DNA of 64,000 nucleotides from positions 62,001-126,000 of the forward strand of contig CAUZDW010000006.1 in NCBI GenBank assembly GCA_963578825.1. The letters are read 5' to 3'. Positions within the stretch are counted from its first letter, which is position 1. Each line of letters opens with the position of its first letter. The translations under genes were made by a program, and so were the position numbers. Origin of the DNA: JAJDNS01 sp963578825 (GTDB lineage: Bacteria > Acidobacteriota > Vicinamibacteria > Fen-336). The notes under the pieces were generated by a model. That model saw only the letters and a program-made list of their open reading frames with translations, was not told the DNA's origin and ran no database searches. Below are positions 9,824-18,536 of the stretch, one piece after another.

Positions 9824-10558
9824 GTGTTCCCGATCGCCGTCCTGGGGATGGCTTTCACGGTCTGGATGGCGGTGGAGGCGGTACGCCGTGGCCACGCCTC
9901 GGGCTGGCTGTGGATCATCCTGCTTTTCGGCCCGATTGGGGCGGCCATCTACTTCTACGCCGAGTTCTTCGATCAGCTCTCCGGGGGCCCCATTCTTCAG
10001 CCTCGAAAGGTCACCGCCGACGATCTCCACTCGGCCGAGGCCGACGTCAAGCGGCTGGGCAACGCCCCCACGTGGACAGCCTATGCGTCGGCGCTGCGCG
10101 GACGGCGGCAGCTCCCCAAGGCCATCGACGCTGCACGCAAGGCACTCGAGCACGACCCGAAGAGCATCGAGGCGCGCCACGAGCTGGGTCTGGGCCTCGA
10201 GGAGTCGGGCCGACACGAGGAGGCGCGTGAGGAGCTCGAGCAGGTCGTGGACGCCGAGCCGACCTACGACTCCAACAATGCGCTCTTCGCCCTCGCCCGG
10301 GCCCAGCAGGGCTCCGGCCAGGACGAAGCGGCTCGCACGAGCCTCGAGACCCTCGCGTCACGATCGGCACGACCCGACGTCCTCTTTGAATGCGCGGCGG
10401 TGCAAGCACGACTCGGCGACCGGGCCGCCGCCGCCGAGAACCTGCACCGCATCATCGCCGAGGCCGAGGCGGTGCCCGACTACCTCGAGCGGAACGTCCG
10501 CCCCTGGGTTCGCAAAGCGAAGCAGGCGCTGCAGAAGCTCGGCGCTCCGGCGTCGTGA
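9824..10558 (+). CDS. membrane-anchored TPR protein
   Basis: 244 residues from a GTG start with GAGGAGG 5 nt upstream. The first 50 residues hold two hydrophobic segments (VFPIAVLGMAFTVWMAVEAV and SGWLWIILLFGPIGAAIYFY) that resemble a PLDc_N-type membrane domain. From about residue 80 come degenerate tetratricopeptide repeats, for example LPKAIDAARKALEHDPKS and HEEAREELEQVVDAEPTY. The role is unknown; TPRs usually hold protein partners, here probably on the cytoplasmic face. It lies 79 nt downstream of the E1 gene. Confidence 0.7.
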   Translation: MFPIAVLGMAFTVWMAVEAVRRGHASGWLWIILLFGPIGAAIYFYAEFFDQLSGGPILQPRKVTADDLHSAEADVKRLGNAPTWTAYASALRGRRQLPKAIDAARKALEHDPKSIEARHELGLGLEESGRHEEAREELEQVVDAEPTYDSNNALFALARAQQGSGQDEAARTSLETLASRSARPDVLFECAAVQARLGDRAAAAENLHRIIAEAEAVPDYLERNVRPWVRKAKQALQKLGAPAS

Positions 10559-10601
10559 TTCGCCTGGTCCAGCTCGTTTGGGCCAGCAGATCAGACACAG
10601 A

Positions 10602-10607
10602 TAGAAT
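10602..10607 (+). promoter_or_regulatory. -10-like box upstream of the kinase
   Basis: TAGAAT matches the -10 consensus at five of six positions. It lies about 22 nt before the kinase ATG at 10630. An ATG at 10620 opens a four-codon reading frame whose TGA overlaps the kinase ATG (ATGA), so a coupled mini-leader is possible. No clear -35 is visible. Confidence 0.35.
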
Positions 10608-10629
10608 CCCCCATTCAAATGAGCACCTC

Positions 10630-11670
10630 ATGATCGGTCGCGTGCTGAACCACTACAAGATCCTGGAACGAATCGGCCGTGGCGGCATGGGCGAGGTCTT
10701 CCTCGCCGAAGACACGAGCCTCGATCGAAAGGTGGCGCTGAAGATCCTCCCCGAAGAGCTGTCGGCCAACGAGGAGCGACGGGAGCGTTTCGAGCGAGAG
10801 GCCAAGGCCGTCGCCGCCCTCAACCATCCGAACATCGTCACCATCCATTCGGTGGAGCAGGCCGAGGGCGTCCAATTCATCACGATGGAGCTCGTTCAGG
10901 GAAAGAGGCTCTCCGAGCTTCTCCCGAAGGGCGGCATGGCCCTTTCGAAGTTCCTGGAGCTGGCCATACCCATCACCGAGGGCGTCAGCGCGGCCCACGA
11001 GCAGGGCATCACCCACCGTGACCTGAAGCCCGACAACATCATGGTGACCGAGAAGGGGCAGCCCAAGATCCTGGACTTCGGGCTGGCGAAGCTGGGGCTG
11101 AAGACGATCGCGTCCCCGGGAAGCGAGCTGCCCACCGAGGCGATGACCGGGGAAGGGCGGATCGTGGGGACGGTGTCTCACATGTCCCCCGAACAGGCGG
11201 AAGGCAAGTCGATGGACCACCGCTCCGACATCTTCTCCCTCGGTGTCGTCTTTTACGAGATGCTCACGGGCCAGCGTCCGTTCCGGGGAGACAGCCCCAC
11301 TGCGGTTCTGTCTTCGATCCTCAAGGATTCACCCCAATCCGTCACCGAGCTCAACCCCGAGGCCTCGCGGGACCTGGCGAAGCTCTGCAGACGGTGCCTG
11401 GCGAAGGATCCCACGCGCCGCTACCAGTCGGCACTCGATCTGCGCAACGACCTCGAAGAGCTCAAGCAAGATCTGGACTCCGGGGCCCTCGAGGCGCTTC
11501 CTGTACTCCCGCGGCGCCGAGGGCGCCCGGGAGTCGGCATCGGCGTCGCACTGGCCCTGTTGGCCGCCGCTATTGGGGTTTTCGCCCTCCTTTCCCTCGG
11601 GGACTCACCAGACGCTCTACAGATCCGACCGCTGACCAGCTTTGAGGGGATGGCGTGGGGCCCGACCTAG
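10630..11670 (+). CDS. Ser/Thr protein kinase, truncated by an in-frame TAG
   Basis: 346 residues up to TAG 11668. The kinase domain (residues 9-275) is complete: Gly loop GRGGMGEVF, VALK lysine, catalytic THRDLKPDN, LDFGLA and MSPEQ. A single membrane helix follows at about residues 308-328 (VGIGVALALLAAAIGVFALL). The kinase would face the cytoplasm and the C-terminal part the periplasm. The reading frame continues past TAG with WSPDG-type propeller repeats, so the stop has replaced what was probably a Trp codon (TGG). The kinase may still be active without its sensor half. This kinase/PD40 layout is common in Acidobacteriota. Confidence 0.85.
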   Translation: MIGRVLNHYKILERIGRGGMGEVFLAEDTSLDRKVALKILPEELSANEERRERFEREAKAVAALNHPNIVTIHSVEQAEGVQFITMELVQGKRLSELLPKGGMALSKFLELAIPITEGVSAAHEQGITHRDLKPDNIMVTEKGQPKILDFGLAKLGLKTIASPGSELPTEAMTGEGRIVGTVSHMSPEQAEGKSMDHRSDIFSLGVVFYEMLTGQRPFRGDSPTAVLSSILKDSPQSVTELNPEASRDLAKLCRRCLAKDPTRRYQSALDLRNDLEELKQDLDSGALEALPVLPRRRGRPGVGIGVALALLAAAIGVFALLSLGDSPDALQIRPLTSFEGMAWGPT

Positions 11671-12259
11671 TCGCCCGACGGGAGCCTCGTTGCCTTCAGC
11701 TACTCGGGGTGGGGCAACCTGGACATCTATGTGATGCCCGCCAGTGGCGGCCCTCCCATTCGTGTGACGGACAGCCCGGCCGACGAAACGTTCCCGCGCT
11801 GGTCTCCCGATGGAGGTACATTGCGTTCGTCTCCGACCGCGGCGCCGGCACCAATATCTATCTGATCCCGCCTCTGGGGGGACTGGAACACTTGCTGGTG
11901 GACACCCAGTTGGCGCGACTTACTGGCCGGGCCGAGCTGGGTGCCGTGCCCTGGTCACCGGACGGGCAGGAGCTTCTGTTCTCGCGCAAACAATCGGGCG
12001 GAACGGGTGTCCACCGATGGCCGTGCTGTCACCTATTGCGAACCCACCAGCCACATCAACCACCAGCTCTTTCTCATGCGTCTGGCTCGAGCGGATTCCC
12101 CCTATGGGCTGCCTCATCCTCTTGGTGAGCCCGTGCAACTCACCGAGGGAGGTGGTCTCTGACGCGCACAGCGGCGGCTGGGCGCCGGACGGAAAGGCTC
12201 TCGTCTACACCAGAGACACGGACAACTTCGACATCTACGTCATCGAGAACTACCGGTAG
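11671..12259 (+). pseudogene. decayed PD40/TolB-like propeller half of the kinase at 10630
   Basis: Immediately after TAG 11668-11670 the same frame reads SPDGSLVAFSYSGWGNLDIY and FPRWSPDG, typical PD40 repeats. The match then changes frame near 11814 (RYIAFVSDRGAGTNIYLI), again near 12000 (RVSTDGRAVTY), and near 12150 (DAHSGGWAPDGKALVYTRDT), ending at TAG 12257. This makes one nonsense codon and three indels in 590 bases, which is more than elsewhere in the window. It is read as real decay of the sensor half, though some of the indels could be read errors. Confidence 0.7.
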
Positions 12260-12316
12260 GGCCTCGAACCCGAGCCGTGCGCCTCCCGGACGAGCTGCAT
12301 CAGAGCTTCGCCGTCG

Positions 12317-13329
12317 TTACCTGGTGCCGATCACCATCGAGTCCGGCCCGACGAGATGCTCGACGCGGGTCGAAGAGAAGCCCGCCTCTTTCATCCACGC
12401 GGAGCAGTCGGCACCCGTGTAGTCGAAGCCGCCTGGGCTCTCGATGAGCAGGTTCAGGCTCATCATCAGTCCGAATGCGTTCTGCGACCGATCGTCGTCG
12501 ATGATGGCCTCGTACACGATGAGCGCTCCGCCCTTCGGTAGCGCGTCGAACGCCTTGCCGATCAGCATCTTCTTGGTCGCCAGATCCCAGTCGTGCAGGA
12601 TGTGTCCCATTAAGACGACGTCGGCCTTCGGCAGATCGTCCTTGAAGAAGTCGCCGGGAACGAAGGAGAGGCGGTCCTCGACACCGTTGGCTTTGACGAA
12701 CTCCTCGAAGATCGGCGCCACCTCGCCGAGATCGAACCCCAGGCCCTTCAGATGTGGATTCGCAAGCACGATCTGCACGGCGAGATCGCCCTGTGCCGTG
12801 CCGACGTCGACGAACGTCTCACGATCCTTCCACGGGTAGCTGCGAGCAATCGTCATGTTCGCTCCGTGGCTGATGCCAGTCATCGCGGCGAGGAACTCCT
12901 TTAGACGCGCGGGTTCGGCGTAAAGCGTTCGAAGAGTCCTGGGCCGCCCCCCTTGAGCTCGTTCTGCGGCTCCCCGGTACGAAGCGCCTCGGTCAGATGG
13001 CCCCAGAAGGGATAGAGGCGGTGGTTCGCCATCTCGAGCACGCCGCCGACGTAGGACGGCTTATTCCGGTCGAGAAAGAGGTCCGCCTCGGGCGTGTTGC
13101 CGTAGCGATCACCGTCGCGCTGAAGGAAACCGAGCGCCACGAGGGCGTCTAGAAAATAGCGGGCCGAACGGGAATGCAGGCCAAGGCGACCACTCAGTGC
13201 ATCGAACTCCTCGGGGCCGTGCGCGAGCTCGGTGAAGACGCCCATCTCGATGGCGCTCAGGAGCGTCTTGGACGCCCAGAACGCAAGGCCGGTCTGCAGG
13301 ATCTTTTCAGGGGTTGGCTGTTCGTTCAT
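12317..13329 (-). CDS. class I SAM-dependent O-methyltransferase, two-domain type (one frameshift)
   Basis: About 337 residues if one missing base is restored. The start at 13329 (MNEQPTPEKILQTGLAF) has GGAGAGGGAA upstream. Residues 1-100 are the winged-helix dimerisation domain of the acetylserotonin/hydroxyneurosporene methyltransferase family. The rest is Methyltransf_2, with FVDVGTAQGDLA for SAM and GHILHDWD. The frame stops at TAA 12901-12903 after FTPNPRV. Adding one base gives FTPNPRVLKEFLAAMTG and joins the halves. The methyl acceptor is unknown; relatives modify carotenoids, polyketides and small phenols. No biosynthetic cluster surrounds it. Confidence 0.75.
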
Positions 13330-13398
13330 TCGTTCCCTCTCCAATTGTCGGTCCGGCGGCGACGATTTTGCCAAGGATGTGAAGCTGCAACACGGTCC

Positions 13399-13752
13399 TC
13401 AGCCGCGGGCGTGCAGGGCCAGCAGCAGCCAGCCGAGCATCAACCCCAGGCCGCCGAGCGGCGTGATCGCCCCGAGCCAGCGGGGCGCGCCGAGCGCCAT
13501 AGCATACAGAGTGCCGCTGAAGACCAGGCTGCCGATGAGGAACGACCAGCCGGCGGCGTCACCCCCCGGGCGGTGGTGCTGGAGCAGCCCCACCAGGACG
13601 AGGGCGACGGCGTGGAAGAGGTGATACCGGGCGCCGGTCTCCCACCAGGCGAGACCCTGCTCGGTCGCGATGCCCTTGAGACCGTGGGCCCCGAAGGCCC
13701 CGAGACCCACGGCGATCAGCCCCCACAGCGCTCCCGTCATCGTCCAGTTCAT
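13399..13752 (-). CDS. DUF423 (YgdD-type) small membrane protein
   Basis: 117 residues, starting MNWTMTGALWGLIAVGLGAF, with GGAGGAGA upstream. Four hydrophobic helices and the family motif GAFGAHGL are present. The family is widespread in the inner membrane and its function is not established. The ATG overlaps the TGA of the upstream kinase remnant (ATGA), so it was once translationally coupled to that gene. Confidence 0.85.
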   Translation of the reverse strand: MNWTMTGALWGLIAVGLGAFGAHGLKGIATEQGLAWWETGARYHLFHAVALVLVGLLQHHRPGGDAAGWSFLIGSLVFSGTLYAMALGAPRWLGAITPLGGLGLMLGWLLLALHARG

Positions 13753-14617
13753 CGGTGATCTCCTCTCCCGGTGTCCTCCGCCCCCGCCCCGGGGCGGTGG
13801 CCGGGCGCGGTGCCGGTGATGGACGCGCTTTCCCACGGAGCTTTGTCGTCTTCTCGATTTTCGAAGTCGATGACGAGGCTCTGACCAGAAGCGCTGCGGG
13901 CGGTTGCCCGCCGTCGCTCGGCGAGGGCCGCGGCATGCTGGCTCCACCACTCCCGCGCCGCCTCCTCGGTCCAGCTTCCGAAGCTCTGGCAAGCCCGCGC
14001 CGGCGGCGCAGCTCGTAGAGGATCCTCGACGTGACCGTGCACAGCGCCACGGTCAGCGTCCACCAGACCGCCGAATCCACGGTCGCGGCGAGAGGAAGAG
14101 AAATGGGCACGAACGGCTGGAGAACCGAGAACTCCTCACGCTGGGGCCCAACGTAGCTCAGGCCGACCACGGGAATGCCCACGAGCGCGGTCAGGGCCAG
14201 CGTACGAGCGGCCGTGCTGGGAACGAACACCGCCCGGGCCATCATCCCGAAGTTCATCGCAAGGACGACGACCAGGTCGGGACGCAGCACCGCCAGGGGA
14301 AGCTGTGTGCCCATGAGCCCGTACGAGACGGCGCTGCCGACCAGCCCCGCCGTCTCTACCGTCTGCACGAAGCGCCGCGAGCGAGGACGCCCGCGACAGA
14401 CCAACCAGACCGCGATGAGCGACGAGGCCCCCAGGAGGTGGAAGACCATGCCGGGATCGAGGAGCCCCGCGCGCTTTCCCCATGCGAGATACAAGGTCGC
14501 GTTGAAGAGCCAGAAGACCAGACCGCCCAGTCCCGCGCACTTCCCGAACTGCGCCACGCGGTGCTGCAGGAAGCGCAGGCTCTCGGTGGCGGGGTCGGTC
14601 TCGGCTGGGTCGCTCAT
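13749..14617 (-). pseudogene. membrane Ser/Thr kinase remnant lacking the kinase domain
   Basis: From 14617 (MSDPAETDPATESLRFLQHR) about 200 residues form six or so hydrophobic helices ending in SRILYEL. In related membrane kinases that segment leads into the glycine-rich loop of the kinase domain. Here no kinase motif follows. Within about 25 bases, in another frame, the sequence reads FGSWTEEAAREWWSQHAAAL, which resembles the extreme C-terminus of the same kinase class (W-x-E-x-x-A-x-x-W-W). It runs to TGA 13749-13751. The simplest reading is an internal deletion of the whole kinase domain with loss of frame. The membrane half might still be made. Confidence 0.6.
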
Positions 14618-14792
14618 GCTCGCGCGTGTCATCTGGACGCCCGTACCCGTCCGACGCGGGACGGACACGAGCGGCCTGAAGACGAAGAGAGGGCATCCTA
14701 CACCCCCCCGGGTTGGCGGCTGCGTGCGCCTCCGCCTCGACCGCTGTCCCGGGCGCAGCGGAGGCTCGAGGCAGGGTCGGGGCGCCGGCGAG

Positions 14793-14798
14793 TACAAT
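14793..14798 (+). promoter_or_regulatory. -10-like box of the ABM/Fe-ADH pair
   Basis: TACAAT at 14793-14798 lies 46 nt before the ATG at 14845 and is the best -10 match in this 227-base gap. No convincing -35 is seen. Confidence 0.35.
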
Positions 14799-14844
14799 CG
14801 ACCCGGCTCGGTCACGGGCCGACAGCGATTGGAAGGAGAGCGGC

Positions 14845-15165
14845 ATGTTCATCGTTCACGTCTACGCTCTGGTCAAGCACGACCACGTCGCCGCTTTTCG
14901 AGAGGCGAGTCTCGAGAACGCCAGGGAGAGCCTGAAGGAGCCTGGCGTCGCGCGCTTCGACCTGGTTCAGGAGATCGACGACCCCACGAGCTTCGCTTTG
15001 CTCGAGGTCTATCGCACCGAGGAGGACTTGGCGAAACACAAGGAGACGGCCCACTACGCGAAGTGGCAGGACACGGTCGAGTCGATGCTGGTGCGGCCGC
15101 GGGCGCGGACGAGATACCGCAATCTCGCCCCCGACGACCCGGGGTGGGAGACGCCGGGGGCCTGA
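14845..15165 (+). CDS. antibiotic biosynthesis monooxygenase (ABM) domain protein
   Basis: 106 residues, starting MFIVHVYALVKHDHVAAFRE, with GGAAGGAGAG just upstream. It has the ferredoxin-like ABM fold signature: an N-terminal beta strand with HV, then FDLVQEIDDPTSFALLEVY and the helix HKETAHYAKWQD. The layout is like LsrG and YgiN-type quinol monooxygenases, which act on small cyclic substrates without a cofactor. The next gene starts 3 nt after its stop, so it forms an operon with the iron alcohol dehydrogenase, which suggests a shared substrate. Confidence 0.8.
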   Translation: MFIVHVYALVKHDHVAAFREASLENARESLKEPGVARFDLVQEIDDPTSFALLEVYRTEEDLAKHKETAHYAKWQDTVESMLVRPRARTRYRNLAPDDPGWETPGA

Positions 15166-15168
15166 GCC

Positions 15169-16320
15169 ATGTCGTTCGAGTTCGCCACCGCGACGCGGAT
15201 CGTCTTCGGGCGCGGAGCGATCGACGACTTGGCGTCGAGCGTGGCCTCGCTGGGCCAGCGTGCTCTCGTGGTGACGGGCTCGGATCCCGCTCGCACGAGC
15301 GTCCTGGACCGGCTGAGGGAACACGGCATCGAGGTCACGCCGTTCCGCATCACCGCCGAGCCCACGACCGGCGTCGCGACCGAAGGAGTGGGTCACGCGC
15401 GCACCGCAGGCTGTGACGTGGTGGTCGGAGTGGGCGGCGGCTCCGTGCTCGACGGGGCCAAGGCCATCGCCGCTCTGCTCACGAACGGGGGCGAGCCTCT
15501 CGACTACCTCGAGGTGATCGGGGCCGGCCGAAAGATCGAGAAGCCTGCAGCGCCCTTCGTGGCGATCCCCACCACCGCCGGAACCGGATCCGAGGTGACG
15601 CGCAACGCCGTGCTGGCCTCGCCCGAGCACCGGGTCAAGGTCAGCCTTCGGAGCGCCCTCATGCTCCCGACGCTTGCGCTCCTGGACCCGGAGCTCACCC
15701 TCGGGGTCCCACCCGGGGTGACGGCGAGCACCGGACTGGACGCGCTGACGCAGGTCCTCGAACCCTTCGTCTCCAGCCGGGCGAACCCGCTGACGGATGC
15801 GCTGTGCCGAGACGGGTTGTCCCGGGCGGCCCGCTCACTCCGCCGGGCCTGCGAGGACGGGCAGGACATCGACGCCCGGGAGGACATGGCTCTCGCGAGC
15901 CTCTACGGAGGCATGGCGCTGGCGAACGCAGGCCTCGGTGCTGTGCACGGGTTCGCCGGCCCCCTCGGAGGGATGCTCGGTGCACCGCATGGTGCGCTCT
16001 GCGCCCGGCTCCTGCCGTTGGTGATTCGGGCCAACGTCTGCGCGCTGCGTGAGCGGAGCCCCGCCAGCCCTTCGCGAGGCCGCTACGCGGAGGTTGCCCG
16101 GATCCTGACGGGCCGAGGCGACGCCAGGGCCGAGGACGGTGCCGACTGGGTCGAGGAGCTGGGCGCGGCCCTGTCGGTGCCCGGCTTGTCGAAGCACGGG
16201 CTGTCATCGGCTGATCTGTCCGCGGCTGTTCCCAGGGCCAGGAAGGCCAGCAGCATGCGCGGCAATCCCATCGACCTCACCGATGAGGAGCTGCACGGGA
16301 TCCTCGAAGAAGCACTCTGA
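15169..16320 (+). CDS. iron-containing alcohol dehydrogenase
   Basis: 383 residues. It is a full-length group III (Fe-dependent) dehydrogenase with the NAD(P) motif VGVGGGSVLDGAKA (about residues 84-97) and PTTAGTGSEVT (around 135). Metal ligands come from the Asp near 190 and the His residues of GAVHGFAGPLGG and GAPHGALCA. These enzymes interconvert alcohols and aldehydes or ketones. The close coupling to the ABM protein upstream recalls maleylacetate reductase or lactaldehyde reductase arrangements, but no specific substrate can be read. Confidence 0.85.
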   Translation: MSFEFATATRIVFGRGAIDDLASSVASLGQRALVVTGSDPARTSVLDRLREHGIEVTPFRITAEPTTGVATEGVGHARTAGCDVVVGVGGGSVLDGAKAIAALLTNGGEPLDYLEVIGAGRKIEKPAAPFVAIPTTAGTGSEVTRNAVLASPEHRVKVSLRSALMLPTLALLDPELTLGVPPGVTASTGLDALTQVLEPFVSSRANPLTDALCRDGLSRAARSLRRACEDGQDIDAREDMALASLYGGMALANAGLGAVHGFAGPLGGMLGAPHGALCARLLPLVIRANVCALRERSPASPSRGRYAEVARILTGRGDARAEDGADWVEELGAALSVPGLSKHGLSSADLSAAVPRARKASSMRGNPIDLTDEELHGILEEAL

Positions 16321-16377
16321 GGGGCAGCCTCGGCGGAGGGGCAGGCCCGATGGTGCGGCCCCGGTGGGCCGGGTAAG

Positions 16378-16914
16378 ATGCCAGGCGTGAACCCCGACCT
16401 GAACGCCCAATTCGAGCGACTGGAGGCGACCCGCGGCAGCCTCGCCGCACGGCTGGACGGCCGCGATGGGGCCCTTCTCAACCGGCCGCGGGCCGACGGG
16501 GGCTGGTCGGTCCTCCAGATGGTGCATCACGTGATCACGGCAGAGGCAGGGACGCTCCGCTACACCTCCAAGAAGATGCTGGGCGGCACGAGCCTTCCTT
16601 GGGCCGGCCTCACCAGCAGGATGAGGCTGCTCGCGCTCAAGGGCGCCATGGTGTCTCCCGTGCGGTTCCGCGCCCCGGCGATCACGGCCGACGTCCCGGA
16701 CGAGGTGGACTCGGCCGAGACGCTCGCCCTTTGGCAAGAGACCCGGGAGGGCTGGCGCAAGCTCCTCGCAGGCTTTCCAGAGGAGCTTCTGGACAGGATG
16801 GTCTTCCGCCACACTCTCGTGGGCTTGATGGGGCTTCGCGACACTCTCGCCTTCCTGCAGACCCACCTGGACCACCACGTCCGCCAAATTGATCGACAGC
16901 TGGGCCAGAGCTGA
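16378..16914 (+). CDS. DinB/YfiT-like four-helix protein
   Basis: 178 residues. The pattern is that of the DinB superfamily: a first helix (NAQFERLEATRGSLAARL), W-S-V-L-Q-M-V-H-H-V with metal-ligand His, and a late FLQTHLDHHVRQIDR that supplies the other His ligands. The family includes metal-dependent thiol transferases, and most members have unknown substrates. The ATG at 16378 and a GTG four codons later are both possible. It ends 17 nt before the sulfatase and is probably cotranscribed with it. Confidence 0.78.
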   Translation: MPGVNPDLNAQFERLEATRGSLAARLDGRDGALLNRPRADGGWSVLQMVHHVITAEAGTLRYTSKKMLGGTSLPWAGLTSRMRLLALKGAMVSPVRFRAPAITADVPDEVDSAETLALWQETREGWRKLLAGFPEELLDRMVFRHTLVGLMGLRDTLAFLQTHLDHHVRQIDRQLGQS

Positions 16915-16931
16915 AAACAGGGAGGGCTCGA

Positions 16932-18536
16932 ATGGACAAGACGCCCCGAAGCGTCGTTCCGGAGGCCGTGGCGGTCGTGTGCGCTCTCGCGACGTCGTTC
17001 GCGTGCACTCCCGCGGCGCCTCCCGACCCGGAGACCACGGGCCCGCCCAACATCGTCTACATCCTGGCCGACGACCTGGGCTATGGAGAGCTTGGCGCCT
17101 ATGGACAGGAGCTGATCGAGACGCCTCAAATCGATCAGCTCGCGCGCTCGGGGCTGCTCTTCACCCAGCACTACTCCGGCGCGCCGGTCTGTGCCCCGGC
17201 GCGAGGCGTCATCATGACGGGTCTCCACACCGGGCATGCCTACATTCGAGGCAACGACGAGTGGGCCGACCGCGGCGACGTGTGGGACTTCGAGAAGATG
17301 GCGGAGGACCCCAACCTCGAAGGACAGCGGCCCTTGCCTGCTGGCACCCTGACTCTGGGGCGAGTTCTCCAGGACGCCGGCTACGACACCGGGTTCGTCG
17401 GCAAGTGGGGCCTCGGCGGCCCCCTGACCGAGGGCATCCCCAACGAGCAGGGCTTCGACTTCTTCTTCGGCTACAACTGCCAGCGCCAGGCCCACACGTA
17501 CTATCCAGTGCACCTGTGGAGAAACCGGGACAAGGTTCCCCTCGACAACGACATGGTCCCGCCCCACACGCCCCTGGACGAGGGCGCCGACCCCAACGAC
17601 CCGGCCAGCTACGCACGCTACCGGCTGAAGGAGTACGCCCCCGACCTCCTTCTCGACGAGGCCCTGGAGTTCCTCGGACGGGAACGGACGGGCCCATTCT
17701 TCCTCTACTTCGCTTCGCCCATCCCCCACCTGCCCTTGCAGGCGCCCGAGAAGTGGGTCCGGCACTACCAGGAGAAGCTGGGTCCGGAAGAGCCGTCCAC
17801 GGCGGAGCGTTATTTCCCCAATCAGACACCTCGCGCCACCTACGCCGCCATGATCTCGACCCTCGACGAGCAGGTGGGGCTGCTCCTGCAGAAGCTCGAG
17901 GACCTCGGGGTTCGTGACGACACGCTGGTGATGTTCTCCAGCGACAACGGTCCGATCTGGGTCGAACTGAACTGGGGCGGCGGCGACGCCGCTCTCTTCG
18001 ACAGTGCCCGCCCCTTCCGGAGCGACCGGGGACGGGGAAAGGGATCCGTGTACGAGGGTGGCGTTCGCGTCCCGATGATCGCGAACTGGCCGGGTCACAT
18101 CGCACCGGAGACCACAACGGACCACATCTCCGCGTTCTGGGACGTCCTGCCCACCCTCGCCGAGGTCGCCGGGGCGCCCGTGCCCGAGGACATCGACGGA
18201 ATCAGCTTTGCCCCGCTCCTCACCGGCAGGCCCGAGGCCCAGAAGCAGCACGAATTCCTCTATTGGGAGTTCCCCTCCTATGGCGGACAGCAGGCAGTCC
18301 GCCTGGGCCGCTGGAAGGGCATCCGAGGCAACATCTTCGAGGGCAACCTCGACATCGAGCTCTACGACCTCGACACGGATCTTCGGGAAGAGAACGACGT
18401 CTCCGGCGAGCGTCTGGAGGTCGGCGCCCGGATCGAGGCAATCATGAAGCAGGAGCGCACGCCGCCGGCGATCGAGCGCTTCCGGTTCGAGGCCCTCGGG
18501 GACAACCAGGATCCGACTACTCTTCCGCCCAGGTGA
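16932..18536 (+). CDS. lipoprotein sulfatase (arylsulfatase A-like)
   Basis: 534 residues, with GGGAGGG upstream of the ATG. A signal with a possible lipobox (ATSFAC) is followed by the sulfatase domain, PNIVYILADDLGYGELG. The formylglycine site is CAPARG (Cys near residue 87), the C-x-P-x-R type. FSSDNGP supplies later metal ligands and GKWGLGG the typical active-site lysine. The enzyme hydrolyses sulfate esters outside the cytoplasm. It is the second of three sulfatases here and differs from the one at 3277 by its longer insert (FEKMAEDPNLEGQR). It ends inside the 3' end of tdh by 20 bases. Confidence 0.88.
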   Translation: MDKTPRSVVPEAVAVVCALATSFACTPAAPPDPETTGPPNIVYILADDLGYGELGAYGQELIETPQIDQLARSGLLFTQHYSGAPVCAPARGVIMTGLHTGHAYIRGNDEWADRGDVWDFEKMAEDPNLEGQRPLPAGTLTLGRVLQDAGYDTGFVGKWGLGGPLTEGIPNEQGFDFFFGYNCQRQAHTYYPVHLWRNRDKVPLDNDMVPPHTPLDEGADPNDPASYARYRLKEYAPDLLLDEALEFLGRERTGPFFLYFASPIPHLPLQAPEKWVRHYQEKLGPEEPSTAERYFPNQTPRATYAAMISTLDEQVGLLLQKLEDLGVRDDTLVMFSSDNGPIWVELNWGGGDAALFDSARPFRSDRGRGKGSVYEGGVRVPMIANWPGHIAPETTTDHISAFWDVLPTLAEVAGAPVPEDIDGISFAPLLTGRPEAQKQHEFLYWEFPSYGGQQAVRLGRWKGIRGNIFEGNLDIELYDLDTDLREENDVSGERLEVGARIEAIMKQERTPPAIERFRFEALGDNQDPTTLPPR

